From Emergomyces orientalis (taxonomy: Eukaryota > Ascomycota > Eurotiomycetes > Onygenales > Ajellomycetaceae): 64,000 nt of DNA. A program made the translations under genes and the position numbers. Shown in pieces: positions 1-11,200 of this stretch (within the stretch, counting starts at the first letter, position 1; each line of letters starts with the position of its first letter). Under the pieces are notes generated by a model. It was given only the letters and a program-made list of their open reading frames with translations. It was not told the DNA's origin and ran no database searches. The stretch spans positions 744,001-808,000 of the forward strand of contig MOWL01000047.1 of assembly GCA_002110485.1 (NCBI GenBank). Reading direction: 5' to 3'.

Positions 1-1067
1 ATGCCGACAGAGTCAGCAATGGCAATCAGATGGAGCACAGCGTTGGTAGAACCACCGGTGATGTTGACAAGAATCATCGCATTCTCGAACGCCTGGCGCG
101 TTAAGATGTCAGAGGGCCTGATATCCTCCTTGAGAAGTGTCTTAATTGCTTCGCCAGCCGCTAGACATTCTAGATCCTTGACTTTGGATTCTGCAGGGTT
201 GGACGAGGACCCTGGTAGCGTCATACCCATAACCTCGATCGCGGAGGCCATGGTGTTGGCAGTGTACATACCACCACAAGCACCACCACCAGGGCAAGCG
301 TGTCGGATGATATCGTATCGCTGAGCCTCAGTGATCTCGCCCGTCAGAAATTGGCCGTAAGCTTGGAACGCGGACACGATGTCAATATCAGCGTTGTTCT
401 GGGTTACTGCGCAGCCCGGTTTGATGGTTCCACCGTAGACCATCAAACTTGGTCGGTTTACTCTTCCCATGGCCATAACGACGCCGGGCATATTCTTGTC
501 GCAGCCGGGGATGCTGATGTTGGCATCATACCATTGACCGCCCATGACCGTCTCAATCGAGTCCGCAATGAGATCCCGACTCTGCAAACTGTACCGCATA
601 CCTTTGGTGCCCATGCTGATACCATCACTGACGCCTATGGTGTTGAACTGATAGCCGATAAGCCCTGCCTTTTGCACACCCTCGCGCACTCGGTTGCTTA
701 AATCGAGGAGGTGCATGTTGCACGGGTTTCCGTTATACCAGACACTCGAGATGCCAACCTGAGCTTTCGACATATCCTCTGGGGTCAAGCCTGTGGCGTA
801 GAGCATAGCCTGTGAAGCGCCCTGGGAAATGGGTTGCGTGACATGTTGAGACACGCTGTTGAGCTTCCTCTCCTTTGAAGATGAATATGGGGATGAAGTT
901 GCGGAGAAAAATCGCCTGGAAAAGTGTTTTGGGTTAGCAATAGAAGTTTAAGCAACTTCAGCAGCTCGCACTTATATAGAATGCTTGAAAACATACGAGG
1001 ATAGCGGAATGAGCAGCCTCCTCAAGCTGTTGGGCACCTGGCTCCGTGCCTGTAGCTGGAGCATCAT
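1..1067 (-). CDS. ILV3: Dihydroxy-acid dehydratase, mitochondrial (5' part; 3' end outside window)
   Basis: Converts 2,3-dihydroxy-isovalerate and its methylvalerate homologue to the 2-keto acids in mitochondrial valine/isoleucine synthesis. Exon 1 is 1067-997. An 81-bp intron (996-916, GTATGT...CAG) follows, and exon 2 runs from 915 off the left edge. About 328 residues are visible. The first 35 residues are rich in Arg, Ser and Leu, as in a mitochondrial presequence. The conserved core starts at QAMLYATGL. Cysteines that bind the iron-sulfur cluster in this family are visible at C89 (NPCNMH) and C162 (GCDKNMPG), and a third lies in the ACPGGGACGG stretch near residue 235. The start is one of two adjacent ATGs. 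The C-terminal part, with the catalytic serine, is not in the window. No frameshift is seen. Confidence 0.96.
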
Positions 1068-2031
1068 GGAAGTTTGTGTGTGGAGGTATAGGTCCGAGCG
1101 CAGAGCATGTGAAGCTATAGTGTTCTTTTGTCAGTCAATGAGCGCACCTCAACTTGCCAAGGTCCAAGCCAATCGATCCTTAAATTTTGACTCCGCGGCC
1201 TCTGCGTACAATATGTAAATTGGGGGAGGAATGTGGATGGCGAACAAGTTGAAGATGAAAAAGTAATTATATAAGCTCGAAGCTGGTGTGGAGAAAGGCC
1301 GATGTCGGGGAGGCTGGTCTTGGCGTGTGCTGGCCAATAGGGTGATGACATAAAGGTCAGCAACTAACTAGAAACAAGGGACTCGGGAGATATCCATAGA
1401 CTACTGTGGGCGGTGATTGCTGAATTGTTGTCTTTATTATTATTTTACTGGTCTGCATGTATACAGGGATTAACACCATGCTCTAACTATGCGTAAGCTG
1501 TTTATTATTTACACAGTCATGAAAGAAGAGAAGTGGGCAAATGCAAATATGGGATTTCAAAAATGGACATGAAGAGAATAGGAGATAAAAAAATATGGGA
1601 AAGGGGTCATCATGTGTCGTTATGCAGAACAAATTAATAAAAGGTAGAGGATCTGAAGAAACGAAGTACCGTCGTAATACGCCCATTTTCTCTTAGCTAT
1701 TATCTGTTATCCTGTCTCCATTAACTGTCTGTTTGCATCAATAGATGAACGGGGAGGTGAAACAGGGTGGGCCGAAGTTAGTTGTCAGTATCGTAAGCAG
1801 CATTAAATGGCGTCGTAGTACCAATCAAAGAAGAGGTATAGGTGTGAAGTGAAGATAAGGAGAAGAAAAGAAGAAAAGAAGTAAAGGAAGAGAGCGAAAA
1901 GGGAAGTCACAAGGAGGACAAAAACGAGCACAGAAACACAGAGACTAAAACGAACGGAGTGAGAATGAACAGGTCGGACAGTCAACGGAAAGGAAGCCTT
2001 GGAGCAATAATGAATAAAAACACTCAGCTCT
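1068..2031. other. Intergenic: upstream of ILV3, downstream of kinase
   Basis: About 960 bp that should hold the ILV3 promoter and the kinase 3' UTR. It has A/G-rich runs around 1840-1960. I see no further gene; the open frames are short and lack family resemblance. Confidence 0.6.
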
Positions 2032-4216
2032 CTAAGGAACTTCTATATCTCCCCTCTTAAGCCCCTCTGGAACATCGATAGCCTCCTGCATCCACTGCAT
2101 CCTGGCGATCTCATCTAGACCCATCCGCTTCGTGCTCCTCCGAAGTAGGCCTTCTACGCATGCTCTTGCACCTTCCCGTCCCTCCCCCTTAATCGGGTCC
2201 CAGTCACCATCTTCATTAGAAAACCGGTACCAGGACCATTCGCAGCGAGCTATTCTATGTGGCGTTCGTGCTCGAAGTTTGGCAGGATCCCCTCGAGCAC
2301 CTGGTAACGGGTCGAAAGGAAGTCGGCTTTCCATAATGGCGTACAGCAGGACTCCCATAGCCCAAGCATCTGTTGACCGCCCATCGTATGGCTGACCCAT
2401 CAATATCTCTGGAGCTGCATAGTCTTCACTACCACACCTTGTCTGCAGCAGGGGGCTGGCTGGAGGCTGAGGGATGCGTCGCGACAAGCCGAGATCGCTA
2501 AGAGTGACGAGGGCACGGGGGTATGTTCGCCAGTCGGGCACATCCTGTATAACAGACGCGGGGATATTTACAAGCACATCTATAAAGGGGTAGTTAGCAG
2601 GGACCTCCAAATGGAAATAAAGTAGTGGGATGAAGGCAGTGTGTTTGAGGAAAGATTCAGCGGGTAGCTGTACTCTCAAGTTTAATGTCCCGGTGCACAA
2701 TAAAATTTGCATGTAAATATCGCACGGCAGCCACTAACTCCGCAAATATTCTGCGTATGAAAGGTTGAGATAACGGGTTTGCAGCCCGACTCGCGAACTC
2801 GAATAGGTCACCCCCAGGACAGTAGTCCAAAACTAACAACGCTCGTTTGTTGTCGCCGCCAAACGCTTTCAGCTGGACGAGGGAGGGATAGTTAAGCGAC
2901 TTGAGAATCTCGACTTCACGGTTTAACGAAGTTTCCACCCTTTCCTGGTCAGCTCCTCCAGCTGGGCCGTACTCGACGACCTTTACTGCAACTAACCGTG
3001 GGGGCATCGATGTGCTGTCACTTGGCATAGGACCTGTTTTATCACTAGGGTCGTCTCTCACAGCTAGAACCACCTGGCTAAATGTTCCTTGACCCAATTT
3101 CCGGAGCATTCGGTACCTACGGGGTTGTTGCGTCCTAACCGACTTGACATGGTATGTTGGGGTCTCAGATACAGGCGCCATAAGCGTTGGTACCAGATCC
3201 GTATCACTGCTATCGTAACCACTGCGCGTACTGCGTGGAGGAGTTGGAGGGCGTGCGGGGGAAGGGAGAGCTATCCCACGTTGGACAGCCAAATATTCCT
3301 CGCGATGCATATTGTTGCGGATCATCCTATCTTGAGCAGGTGTTGTTGTACCATTATGGAGCAGAGGACCGGATGGAGTGGTTTTACGGGGTGGAGGAAC
3401 ATGCAGTGTATCTGGCCTATAGTCACTGAGACTTCGATTTCGAGCGTGTCTATTTAGTCGTATAGCTTCCGAGGAACCTTCTGGTCCGGGTGGTTGAGAT
3501 TCGCTGCTGGGTGGAGCTAGCCCGCCAGAAATATGCCGTCGGCTAGATGACGACCTGGGTCCCTCCGATGATCCGATCCTACGGATGCTGAAAGTGGACC
3601 CACTTCTCGAAGAGGTAGAGGGTGTCCGGGACGCTGGCTGGTTTGTTGCGGATTTCCAAGGTGACGCAGCTAGTAAGGTTGGAGATGGTAACGGGGTGAT
3701 ATCTGTCAAGGCAGCCAGCTGCGGTGACGAGAAAACCGAGTTAGGGGAGATCGAACCGGCGCATGAATGAGCCGCTGCGAGAGCAGTTCGAATACTTGGC
3801 GCCCGGCGAGGTAGGCTAGTAGAAGATATACTGGCACGAAGTGGTAGGTCAGGCTCGCGAGGGCCATCCGGGGATGGCCTGGTGGGGTGGATTGATGGCA
3901 AGTCGGTGCATATCTGAAGAGAAGGGGTGCGCGGTATTGGGATTGGCTCTGGCTTTTGCGACGGAGGTGAAGTATTAATTGGGCGAGGTTTCGTAAGTAT
4001 GTAGTTATTTCCACCATTTGTATAACCCTGTGTTGAAATGGTTGAGCCTATGTCCGCTAAGCCTGGAGCCTGGTGGGTTTGTGGCCGTGCGGAGTGGAGG
4101 AGCGGAAGTGGGCGTTGTTCGGAGTCCGGGTTGACGGAAAGTTTGGTACCTGCGCTGAGCTCATTCTGGAGAGATGCCGGCTCTTCCACAGGCATTTGGA
4201 ATGGAAGACGGGGCAT
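2032..4216 (-). CDS. Serine/threonine protein kinase with long disordered N-terminus
   Basis: Two exons: 4216-2674 and 2579-2032, with a 94-bp intron (2673-2580, GTACAG...TATAG; branch-like CTAAC). The product is about 696 aa. The first ~350 residues are Ser/Pro/Arg-rich and look unstructured. The kinase domain follows, with glycine loop LGQGTFSQVV (about residue 370), AVKVV lysine, and catalytic HRDIKLEN that is rebuilt exactly across the splice. The metal-binding motif reads SDLGLSRRI, with DLG in place of DFG, and APEILMG follows. The layout recalls fungal PRR/YPL150W-like kinases, but I cannot name an orthologue. The frame is open upstream to 4354 without an ATG, so the first ATG at 4216 was chosen. 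Substrate is unknown. Confidence 0.88.
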
Positions 4217-5158
4217 CGCCCACAGGTAGGCGGCGCACAAGTTCTGGGCGGGAAGAATGAGGGGTTCGAGGGAGGCAAGCGTGTTAATAGCCTGGAGGCG
4301 GAAGGGTCCAAATAGCTGAGAATGTCTGTAGGGAATGTGACCCCTAGACAACACGAGGGGCTATAACGTGGGTAAAGCCATACAGCTGCGGCGGTATTGA
4401 ACATATAGGTGCAGCAAGAAGCAGGGAGTTGGATGACGAACAATCGGCGGCGAGGCGAAGAAAGAACTTCCTAGTACTAAATGTTTGACGTTGAAGCTTG
4501 GCGGGATAAAAGCGGCGGGCGATGGCAGAATGGGTTTTCCTAATTCGGCAAGCCGAGCCTCATTTTAAGGTTTGGGCGACAAAGGAGCAAAGCTTGGTAA
4601 GTTTGAGTTGACTAAACTGTACTAAGTTAGCATATTCTCATGATTCATGTTAGGTTAGTTGCAGGGGTTACTCAAACTACCAACCTTGGTTAGCTTGTTG
4701 TGACAAACTAGCTTAAACTGCATGGCTCAACCTTTCAACAACAGCTTGAAATTAAATATCAGGTGTAAAGGATTTTGGGGGACATGATCTACGCAGCGCA
4801 AGAACACAATGGGAAACAGAATATCGTTCATCAAAGTTCGACCTAGCCTCCGTACTTGCTAAGAAGAAGAAATATTTTGGTTACCAAGAGAATGCACACC
4901 ACTGAGTTGCCTAGATATGGGGATCCTCCTCCCATCCTGCAACTTTCCCGTCTATCAGTTGTCTCCAATCAAAATCATCCGGGATTGGGATTCAATTGCC
5001 ATGTTCTTGTTGCTGTTGTTGTTGTTTCCCGTGTCACTGAGGCCATTCAAATCTCCATCCATTGTGTAGAATCCCAGCTTTTCTACCACTGGTGTTTCGC
5101 TCGACTTTCCATTGTCCTCCTTCATCTTCTCAAGGGTCGTTTCCTGTCGTGCCACTGG
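4217..5158. other. Intergenic
   Basis: Upstream region of the kinase and 3' flank of the next minus-strand gene. A 66-codon minus frame (5155-4955, no ATG) is Asn/Ser-rich. It could be an alternative 3' exon of the neighbour, but no donor in the right phase was found. Confidence 0.45.
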
Positions 5159-6241
5159 TCAGCTCGTTCTGGGTATTTGTAGTGAAGGAGTGTTATTATT
5201 ATGTCTCCTTACATGACAAATAATTGCCATTTTAGCTTCCTTTGATTCATCTTTTAGGAGAGCTTTCATGAGTTCTCTAAATTCCTCCTCATCGCACAGT
5301 GTTTTCCAATCCTCTAGGTTCCTCTTGTCTGCATCATCTTTATCACGGTCGGCTATCTTGTAAGCCCAGACTTTCTTCTCGCAGCCCGGTTTCTTGGGAA
5401 GCGGCTGTGGAGTGACGGCCGACTGGGACCCCCCCTGAACGATGGCCAGATTTTCGGGCGAAGTTTCATCTGAATTTAGTGTAGGCTGGTTCAAATACAT
5501 CACAAGCCGATGACGAAGCATGCTCGACTCAAAGTCTCTTAGCTGAAACGTCTGAGGAAGGTAAATATCAACTGCCATCCATTCGCCGGGTAGAAGGTCA
5601 GACATAACACGGAACTGTAGTCGAGTGGACCGTGTACACTTCCCTGTGGCTTGATCTAGCCGTGCCAGTTTCTTATACGCATCTGTCGCCTTCCCACTAG
5701 TGAGAAACGCCACCTCCTCCGTTGACACCCCCGCCTTCAGCAGCTTTTGGTCTATTTCCTGAAGGGCCTCCGGAAGAAGCTTTTTATGTTTTCTAATCAT
5801 CTTCTTCACGTACTTTTCATGGGCGGCGTCGACAGCTGTTTCTCGAAAACCTGCATTTATATCCATATCCATATCCATGTCGACATTCAAGTCAAGTTGT
5901 AGTTGCCCATCGGCTTTCTCGCGTGGGCTTTTCAACATACGAAAGGCATACAGTTCCAGGCAAGAATTAGGAGGCCCGAATATGGCATCTGGGTCCCATT
6001 CTGCTGACCACCCGACTTCCCCACGGTAGAATCCGTCGTGCCAAAGCCACTCAATCATATCGTTGACAGTGGCGGCTCTCCTCTCCTCATCTGGGATGGC
6101 AAACTCCATTTTCTCTTCAAAAGCCCGGGTGATGAAACGTTTCGCATCTACTTCCAGCTTCCAGGCAGTGCATCTGCTGTCTGGCAACACACGCTTCACA
6201 AGGCTGTTCGAGGAAGCCAAACTAGCTTGGTTCATATACAT
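5159..6241 (-). CDS. Uncharacterised protein, 360 aa
   Basis: I do not recognise this gene. It is a single open frame with the first ATG at 6241; the frame runs a little further up without an ATG. The product is charged and mostly soluble-looking, with WLWHDGFYRGEVGWSAEWDPD near the N-terminus, a short Asp-Met repeat (VDMDMDMDI, from an ATATCC microsatellite at about 5858-5879), and a Lys-rich helix (KYVKKMIRKHKKLL). There is no signal peptide or clear membrane segment. A good donor (GTAAGG at 5212) could give an alternative short C-terminus by splicing to an AG near 5157. The last ~15 residues are therefore uncertain. Confidence 0.6.
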   Translation of the reverse strand: MYMNQASLASSNSLVKRVLPDSRCTAWKLEVDAKRFITRAFEEKMEFAIPDEERRAATVNDMIEWLWHDGFYRGEVGWSAEWDPDAIFGPPNSCLELYAFRMLKSPREKADGQLQLDLNVDMDMDMDINAGFRETAVDAAHEKYVKKMIRKHKKLLPEALQEIDQKLLKAGVSTEEVAFLTSGKATDAYKKLARLDQATGKCTRSTRLQFRVMSDLLPGEWMAVDIYLPQTFQLRDFESSMLRHRLVMYLNQPTLNSDETSPENLAIVQGGSQSAVTPQPLPKKPGCEKKVWAYKIADRDKDDADKRNLEDWKTLCDEEEFRELMKALLKDESKEAKMAIICHVRRHNNNTPSLQIPRTS

Positions 6242-7104
6242 GAATAATGAGTTCAATTTTGATGAGAGGTGGGAAAGGAATGCAGTTATCAGGGCGACGC
6301 GTAGAAGCGGAGAGTAAATGAAATTCCAGGTAACAGTTGCAGCTACCTGCCCAGCAACAAATGTGTTGTTGGCATGTTAATCACACTGGGCAGAACACAG
6401 AGATGTGAAAGTTGTAGTATGCTACGGGGAAACTCTGAACAACTTGAATTTAGCTTGCACTGTCGATCTCTTGTACTGGCGCAGCCTAGATATTGCTATC
6501 AGTGTGAACCTCCACAGGCGCCACGGAAGCCTCCTGATGCTGATCGCAATTGCCAGAGCTGTCTGTGGTCGTCCTTGTGTTTGATTGCCATAAAATACAT
6601 GGCCATAGTGAATCGTATGGTAGAAGAGCAATGGGAGGCATCTTCCAGGAAACGTATATAATTTCGATCGAACAAATGAAATATTATAAAACTAAAAGCA
6701 TCCAAGCAGTAGTTTAAATTCCGTGACCATCGCCAGGACAAAAGATGAAGAAAGGTGAACAGAAAGAAAAGGAAAGACCAAATAAAGTCCTTTATATATA
6801 CATACAACAAAAACAAACCCCGTATCATGCGAGAATCTCCAACCGAGGAGAGAATGATCAAAGAAGATGCTCCACATGCACGCCAGAGTGGAAAGAGGGG
6901 GTAGGAAAAGTTGTGCCCAAGTAGTTAATACATTGCAATGGAAAGATAGAAACAAGAAGTTGGAAATATGAAGGCGACTTTTTTCTCTAATCATCTGAAA
7001 AAACGCGAACAACGTTGCTAAATGACGGAGCAAGATGCCGACTTCAATTGAATCATTTTTTGAACCCACCCGCATGCGCATAGAAAACGAAAATCACATC
7101 GAGA
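6242..7104. other. Intergenic
   Basis: About 860 bp between two minus-strand genes, AT-rich in the 6660-7080 part. I see no supported gene in it. Confidence 0.55.
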
Positions 7105-7816
7105 CTATGAGAAGAACGCCCGCCTCGTAACCTATAAAAGATGAGTAAGATTAGCAACCGCCGATTTCAGTACTGAAGCGAGTTAAAGAGCAAGAACGTA
7201 CCGCCCAAGCACCAGCAACACTAGCGACAATTCCACCAGATATCATCATAGGGCGGAGGCCTCTTGTGCTTTTGAACAACATGCCACTCAAAGCACCTGC
7301 CAATACACTATTTGCAGCGTCATGTTTCCCTCTAACATGCCCCAGAGTCGAGTTAATGCCATTATATACCATTGCAATCACACCCGCAGAGTTACCCAGA
7401 AATGGGCCTCTCCGGGTAATCGAGTTAAGAACACCATTCAATCGAAGTTTGGGTGGGGCTGAGACTGGAGTTTTCCGGAGTCCTTCAATGAGACCCCATG
7501 TACCTCCAATCGACAGTGCTGTGAGATACGTAGTCCCTGTTCCATAACTCAGGTCGTCCGACCAGCCCCTTGAAGGGAGTGCGGAACGAGAACCGGGGAG
7601 ATCGTCGAGCGCGGAGTCCTCAAGTGACAGGTAATCTAGCGTGTCTTGGTTCAGTCCGGCGAGAGGATGTAATAGAGAAGGGTCGGGCATGGCTGGACCA
7701 GAAAGAAATGAGGAGGCATCTTGAGCAGATGTAGGATCGAAGGTGGAAGCCGAGGGAGAAGAGGGGCCAGATGTAGATGAAGCCTTTCGGCCAGAGAGCG
7801 TATCCCAGATAGACAT
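7105..7816 (-). CDS. TIM23: Mitochondrial import inner membrane translocase subunit Tim23
   Basis: Channel-forming subunit of the presequence translocase in the inner mitochondrial membrane. Exon 1 is 7816-7202. A 70-bp intron (7201-7132, GTACGT...TATAG) follows, and a 9-codon last exon is 7131-7105 ending in TAG. The product is about 213 aa, close to the usual size. The N-terminal half (to about residue 90) is Ser/Pro/Asp-rich, matching the intermembrane-space receptor part. The rest is the Tim17/22/23 fold, with glycine-rich membrane helices around YLTALSIGGTWGLIEG, GNSAGVIAMVYNG, AANSVLAGALSGMLFKST and GIVASVAGAWAV. Without splicing the frame would run on to a frame-specific tail; the spliced end (VTRRAFFS) fits better. 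It is divergently placed next to the TRM732-like gene. Confidence 0.9.
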
Positions 7817-8242
7817 GGCTCGAAGTTAGGATTATATTATACAAAAAGCCAGAAAATATAGAAAATGGAAAGAACAAAAGAATCCCTTTGCGCCAGCTGC
7901 GCTCCTGACTATGCCGTCGTTCTCCGGGAAGGGCCGTATATACACAAAGGGGTTTGTGTTTCCGGGTTAGCTGTAAGGAGGGCGGAAGAAAAGTTGAGAT
8001 GGACATGAATTGCTCCTGCCATAATTTTTCCTCGGTGATCGGAAAAACTCTCAATCCGCGCTAGACCGCTTCGAGGAATGTTCGGGTGCTTAGTCAGCCA
8101 GCCAACCCGTGCGAAAAATCTTCTGTATGAGGGTGGATGAATATCAAAATACAGTATAAGAGGGGTTGGTTCTATTAAATGTGCCTTTATTATAGATTTT
8201 CGATTTCTTTCTGTTGACAGTTGTTTTTATTTTGTTTGAATA
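7817..8242. promoter_or_regulatory. Shared divergent promoter region TIM23 / TRM732-like
   Basis: The 426 bp between the two divergent start codons must hold both promoters. No specific transcription-factor site was assigned. Confidence 0.5.
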
Positions 8243-11200
8243 ATGGGTACCCAGGAGCCGGCATCTACTGCTGCTACTCCCACCCATGAACCACTCCAGA
8301 TACCCTCTGCACTTCAAGATCTAATATCTTCAGACTTGAAAGCCATTCCGGAAAATGGGTTAAACAAGGTCACCAGGGGCCCGTTAAAGGATTTCATCCT
8401 GCATGTTGACACCCCTCTGTAAGCTAGTTTTCGTTTCCTGCAACTCATTTTCATTAGATCAGCTAGATTAACGGGGCCGTAGTTTGATCATTCCCATCTG
8501 GAGATGTCTCTTCAGAACATTTTCCACCAACGATTTATCATCCTCCCATACGGTGGCCATTTGTAATGCAATTAGTGCATTTCTTGACGCAACGACCCTC
8601 TCTGCAGAGGAGCAGATTCGCGAATTTGCACTCTCCGGAGTTAAGCCTCCCTGGATCTCCACCTTTGAAATTCTACTAGACTACTATGAACGCAAACCAA
8701 AACCAATGAGACTGGTCCTAACTTCGTTGATCAGAATCATTTCGAGGCATCGTGACAACTCTGTCATCCAGTCAGTTCGCTCAAAGATAGTTCAATTGGT
8801 AATCCCCAACATCATCTTATGTGAACCGCGGTCAAGGCTCAAGGCATGTCTGGTCTCCCTAGAGTGGCTTGTCCGAAAAGATGCCCTCCCAGTGCTTGAC
8901 CTAATCCAGAAGATTGAGAAATGGATATTAGATAACCCCATGGCCTGGACATCACGATTAGAAGGACATTGCATCAAGCTTGGTATTCCCATGAGCTGTT
9001 TTATTGATATAGAACGCAGAAAAAACATTGAAGACAACGAATTGCTATTCTACGCAGCCCAAATTTTTACCATTTCTCTTCTCCTTAATTCTAATAATCG
9101 AGATCTGGCCCTTCCAGCTGGGACGTTATTTACTCTGTTCTGCCATAGACTGGAAGCCTCTTCAATGGAGAGCTCTTTCTTGTACAATAATCCGAGCAGT
9201 CCATGTCCTCTTTGGCAACGCCCTCTCAGATATATCGCATTGCAAAATATAGATGCATTAGAGGCAGTGTCAGATCATTTTCTTTATCCTTTATTCAAAG
9301 CCATGCCATCTGGGTTTCAGTCATTTATCCACACTCTACCATTCCACGACTTGCAACCTGATTCATGTGATGCCACGACGGATGAACTTATTGTACTATT
9401 TGCGGCCCTTCAAATAGCCAAAGAGCTCGGCCTTGTGCAGGAAGATAGTGAGTTACAAAATTCCTAATTCCTATTATGATTCTGAATTAACTTGTTTTAG
9501 GCTCCGAGGTATCTACGGCTCCCTGCGAACCATATATAATGGGAAGCTGCCGAATTGGTGAATTTTTATTACACCCTGAACCTGCTATACGTATCTCGGC
9601 GCTGTCTTTGTTGATAACAGCCCCCGCTACCACGAAGCCATTTTCCTCGGACACACTCCAAGTTCTAATCAAAAACTTCCCCTATATGCATACCGACAGT
9701 GACCCTCAATATCGAGGAGAGGTGTTCAGTTTAATTCGAAGGCTTATCATTAGATTGCGAGGAAGCCTTTCTTCTTGTCGAAAAATGGCTAAAATTGCGG
9801 ATGGCTCGCGGCCTGCCAATCAAAATACAACGACGGAAGATCTACCTGTAGCCAAGCACAACAATACCGCCGATGCCCATGTAAAATTCTTGCAGTGGTA
9901 TGTGGATTTTCTCGAGCTAGAACTTCAGCCAACAATGTCATATCAGAGACACATATCAGCCCTCAAAACCTTGGTATTGCTATTGGAGGCAGGCCTGGAT
10001 AGCAGAATTGACCCTGCGCACTTATCTAGACTTGGCCAAGATCAAACTTCCTGGGATTGCAGCATTAAAATATTTCGACCAAGCCTTTTCAGAATCATCG
10101 GTGACTTGCTTATAAATCCATTTGACGACGTACGTGCTACAGCTCTGGTGCTTCTGAATATGTTTCCTCGAACACATATCCAAACAGATCCCGTAGATGA
10201 CGAAGAAGAACGCATCTCGGAAGAGCAGCATTCACATTCACGGCTACAGCTGGTTAAAGCTCTGGAAAGAGCAGAGCGTGTGGCAAGCCGCACTAGTAGA
10301 GCCGATCATGCGGATGCCGTGGCCCGCCTTTATAAGATCTTATTTGACCTGGCTAGTTGCAGCAAACCCCCAAGCAATGGTGCGAAACCATATGAGCACA
10401 AACAGCGTATCATGGAAAATCTTCTCACGACTTTGGAGGAAAACCTATATTCAACTGATGGCTCGTTTCAAAGCGCAATCCGAGAGACTTCTGTGCACGG
10501 CTACCTATCTGCGCTAAGGTAAACATCACTTTCGCTCTCTTAGAGAATGATGAAAACATTTCGCTAATCTCGACAAATAGGTATATCGTATCGACTCCTA
10601 AATTCTATTCATTGTTCCCTTCTCCGAGAAATGGACCTCCACATTGGAGGTTGTACCATGATCGACTCATTTTACTGTGCGAAAATATTTGGCTCGGCGT
10701 TCGCGCCATACTCTGTATAGATTCTCCCGAGGGGCAGGATGAAGACGCAGCAGATGAGTTAAAAGGGCCGAAGGACTTGTTATCGTGCTCTTGGCGTGCT
10801 TTGCGGGAATCTAGGTATTTTCTGCGTAGCTACCAAACTGGGAAACGTACTAATCTAATCTAAACAGTATGCTTCTCCACGCAATATTACTCAATTCGAC
10901 CTACGCCCCCGACTGCCCCAGCACTGGACTTGTCGAAGACGATTTCAATAAAATAGGAAAACTGAGTTTTACGCAGCTTGCAGAGCTACGACACAGAGGT
11001 GCATTCTCTGCAGTTTCTCAAACTTTCACGGCTTGCTGCCAAAGATGCGCCCAATCAATGGACCCGGGCATTTCTAGCCTTCTCAATGTTTGGTACAAGG
11101 TATTTTATCTATTGTATCCCTATGTCGAAAGCCCACATTAACCATAGTAGGGTGCTTTGAAAATTATCGACGAGCAGGCGTCGAAACTCACCCGACGATC

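Noticed and set aside
1..701. Plus-strand open frames at the left edge
   Set aside because: They are antisense to the dihydroxy-acid dehydratase exon, whose minus-strand translation matches that family residue by residue.
4955..5155. Separate small minus-strand gene
   Set aside because: It has no ATG start and no donor in the right phase upstream. Kept only as a possible alternative 3' exon.
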